Positions 63,485-64,000 of a stretch of DNA of 64,000 nucleotides are shown here, one piece after another; position 1 is the stretch's first letter, and each line of letters begins with the position of its first letter. Position numbers and translations under genes: made by a program. Source of the stretch: Nocardiopsis flavescens (GTDB lineage: Bacteria; Actinomycetota; Actinomycetes; Streptosporangiales; Streptosporangiaceae). Location: contig NZ_FQZK01000003.1 in assembly GCF_900141985.1 (NCBI RefSeq), positions 1 through 64,000 of the forward strand, written 5' to 3'. Below the pieces are notes generated by a model. The model was given only the letters and a program-made list of their open reading frames with translations. It had not been told where the DNA came from and searched no databases.

Positions 63485-64000
63485 GTGGCGTCCGTGCCGA
63501 CCCTCACTTCCCCGCCCTCACGGGCCTGCGCCCTGCTGGGCGCCGCCGCACTCGTGCTCACCGTCGCCGCCTGCGGGGACGGCCACGGCTACACGCCCGA
63601 CGAACTCGACGGGATGGTCGCCGACTCCGCGGGCGCCGACGGACCCGGTTCCGGGGCCACCGCCCCGCCGGAGACCGTCTTCGACCCCGAACTGCTGCTG
63701 TGCACGCCCGCGGTGGACACCGCCGGGGTCCCCGGCGAGGGCTCCTGGAGCACCGAGGCGCCGCGCAGCGCGGTCGGCGAGGGGCCCGTCGAGCTGGGCC
63801 TGCTGCCGCCCGAGGACGTCGAGCCGACCGGGGTGACCATCACCGTCCGCACGCCGGCCGACGAGATCCACGTCCTGGAAACGGACACGGTTCCCGGCGA
63901 ATGGGCCCATGTCCGATACCCCGAGGAGGACGGCGCCGAGCTCGCTCCGGGCGTGTACACCGCTGTCTGGTCCGACACCGCCACCGGAACGCCGCTGACC
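63485..64000 (+). CDS. Secreted lipoprotein, 3' end beyond the window
   Basis: The first 172 codons are visible. The signal peptide ends in a lipobox, VAAC (LGAAALVLTVAACGDG). The mature part has no recognised family. It starts with an acidic linker (TPDELDGMVADSAGADGPG), then a beta-rich region with Cys in LLLCTPAVDT, which could pair with a Cys further on. GTG 63485 has GGGAG 8 bases upstream; a second GTG at 63494 is possible. Function is unknown. Confidence 0.75.
   Translation, partial: MASVPTLTSPPSRACALLGAAALVLTVAACGDGHGYTPDELDGMVADSAGADGPGSGATAPPETVFDPELLLCTPAVDTAGVPGEGSWSTEAPRSAVGEGPVELGLLPPEDVEPTGVTITVRTPADEIHVLETDTVPGEWAHVRYPEEDGAELAPGVYTAVWSDTATGTPLT

Overview
The window is very GC-rich actinobacterial chromosome. 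Most starts are ATG or GTG, many neighbouring genes overlap by 4 bases (GTGA or ATGA), and third codon positions are almost all G or C. Marker genes are mtrA-mtrB-lpqB, a WhiB protein, a complete set of the late coenzyme F420 genes (fbiA, fbiB, fbiC), DUF397 and XRE-DUF5753 proteins, and a tail-anchored Ser/Thr kinase. Gene order from mtrAB through the SAH hydrolase and manB to whiB and fbiAB resembles, from memory, the Streptomyces coelicolor SCO3008-SCO3037 region. It also partly matches the Mycobacterium tuberculosis Rv3257c-Rv3268 region. The chitinases, an imine reductase and overall style suggest Nocardiopsis or a close relative; this is an inference. No rRNA, tRNA, CRISPR array, prophage or insertion sequence was seen.

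Layout. 1-4 kb (minus): envelope and cell-cycle two-component system mtrA, mtrB and lipoprotein lpqB, cut by the window edge. 4.4-10.1 kb (plus): a tightly overlapping operon of a GPDPase-type membrane protein, DUF4129, DUF4350, MoxR ATPase and DUF58. 10.2-14.4 kb: an NB-ARC/TPR protein facing a DUF397 protein with a duplicated motif, then divergent SpoIIM-like and RDD membrane proteins. 14.5-17.9 kb: two adjacent S-adenosylhomocysteine hydrolases of different subfamilies and a divergent MerR regulator. 18-20.6 kb: a protein that looks like a degenerate Fic fold, convergent with a Ser/Thr kinase. 20.7-30.9 kb: Trm112-like, manB, DUF3499, Rv3259-like protein, DUF5719, a giant glycosyltransferase, whiB and a DUF5336 membrane protein.

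31-42 kb: fbiA-fbiB, a CPA1 antiporter, two secreted GH18 chitinases that share a nearly identical 126-base C-terminal segment, and fbiC on the opposite strand. 42-46 kb: an LPG-synthase-type flippase and a sigma factor with two paralogous CU044_5270-type proteins, one membrane-anchored and one a lipoprotein. 46-50.3 kb (minus): three glycosylation genes (GT-C-like, DPM-like, GT4). 50.4-56.2 kb: TIGR03089, DUF3592, a small charged protein, an amidohydrolase, XRE-DUF5753, a PLDc_N protein and a cyclophilin lipoprotein. 56.3-64 kb: cysteine desulfurase, aroA-rsgA, an HxlR/imine-reductase pair, TetR plus an eroded DUF2087 gene, hisN and a lipoprotein cut by the right edge.

Most of the window is housekeeping or developmental core with accessory insertions: NB-ARC/DUF397, chitinases, the sigma module and the imine reductase block. 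Convergent gene ends are repeatedly marked by strong GC hairpins. Several genes have a TAnnnT -10 element only 6-8 bases before the start codon, which suggests leaderless transcripts.
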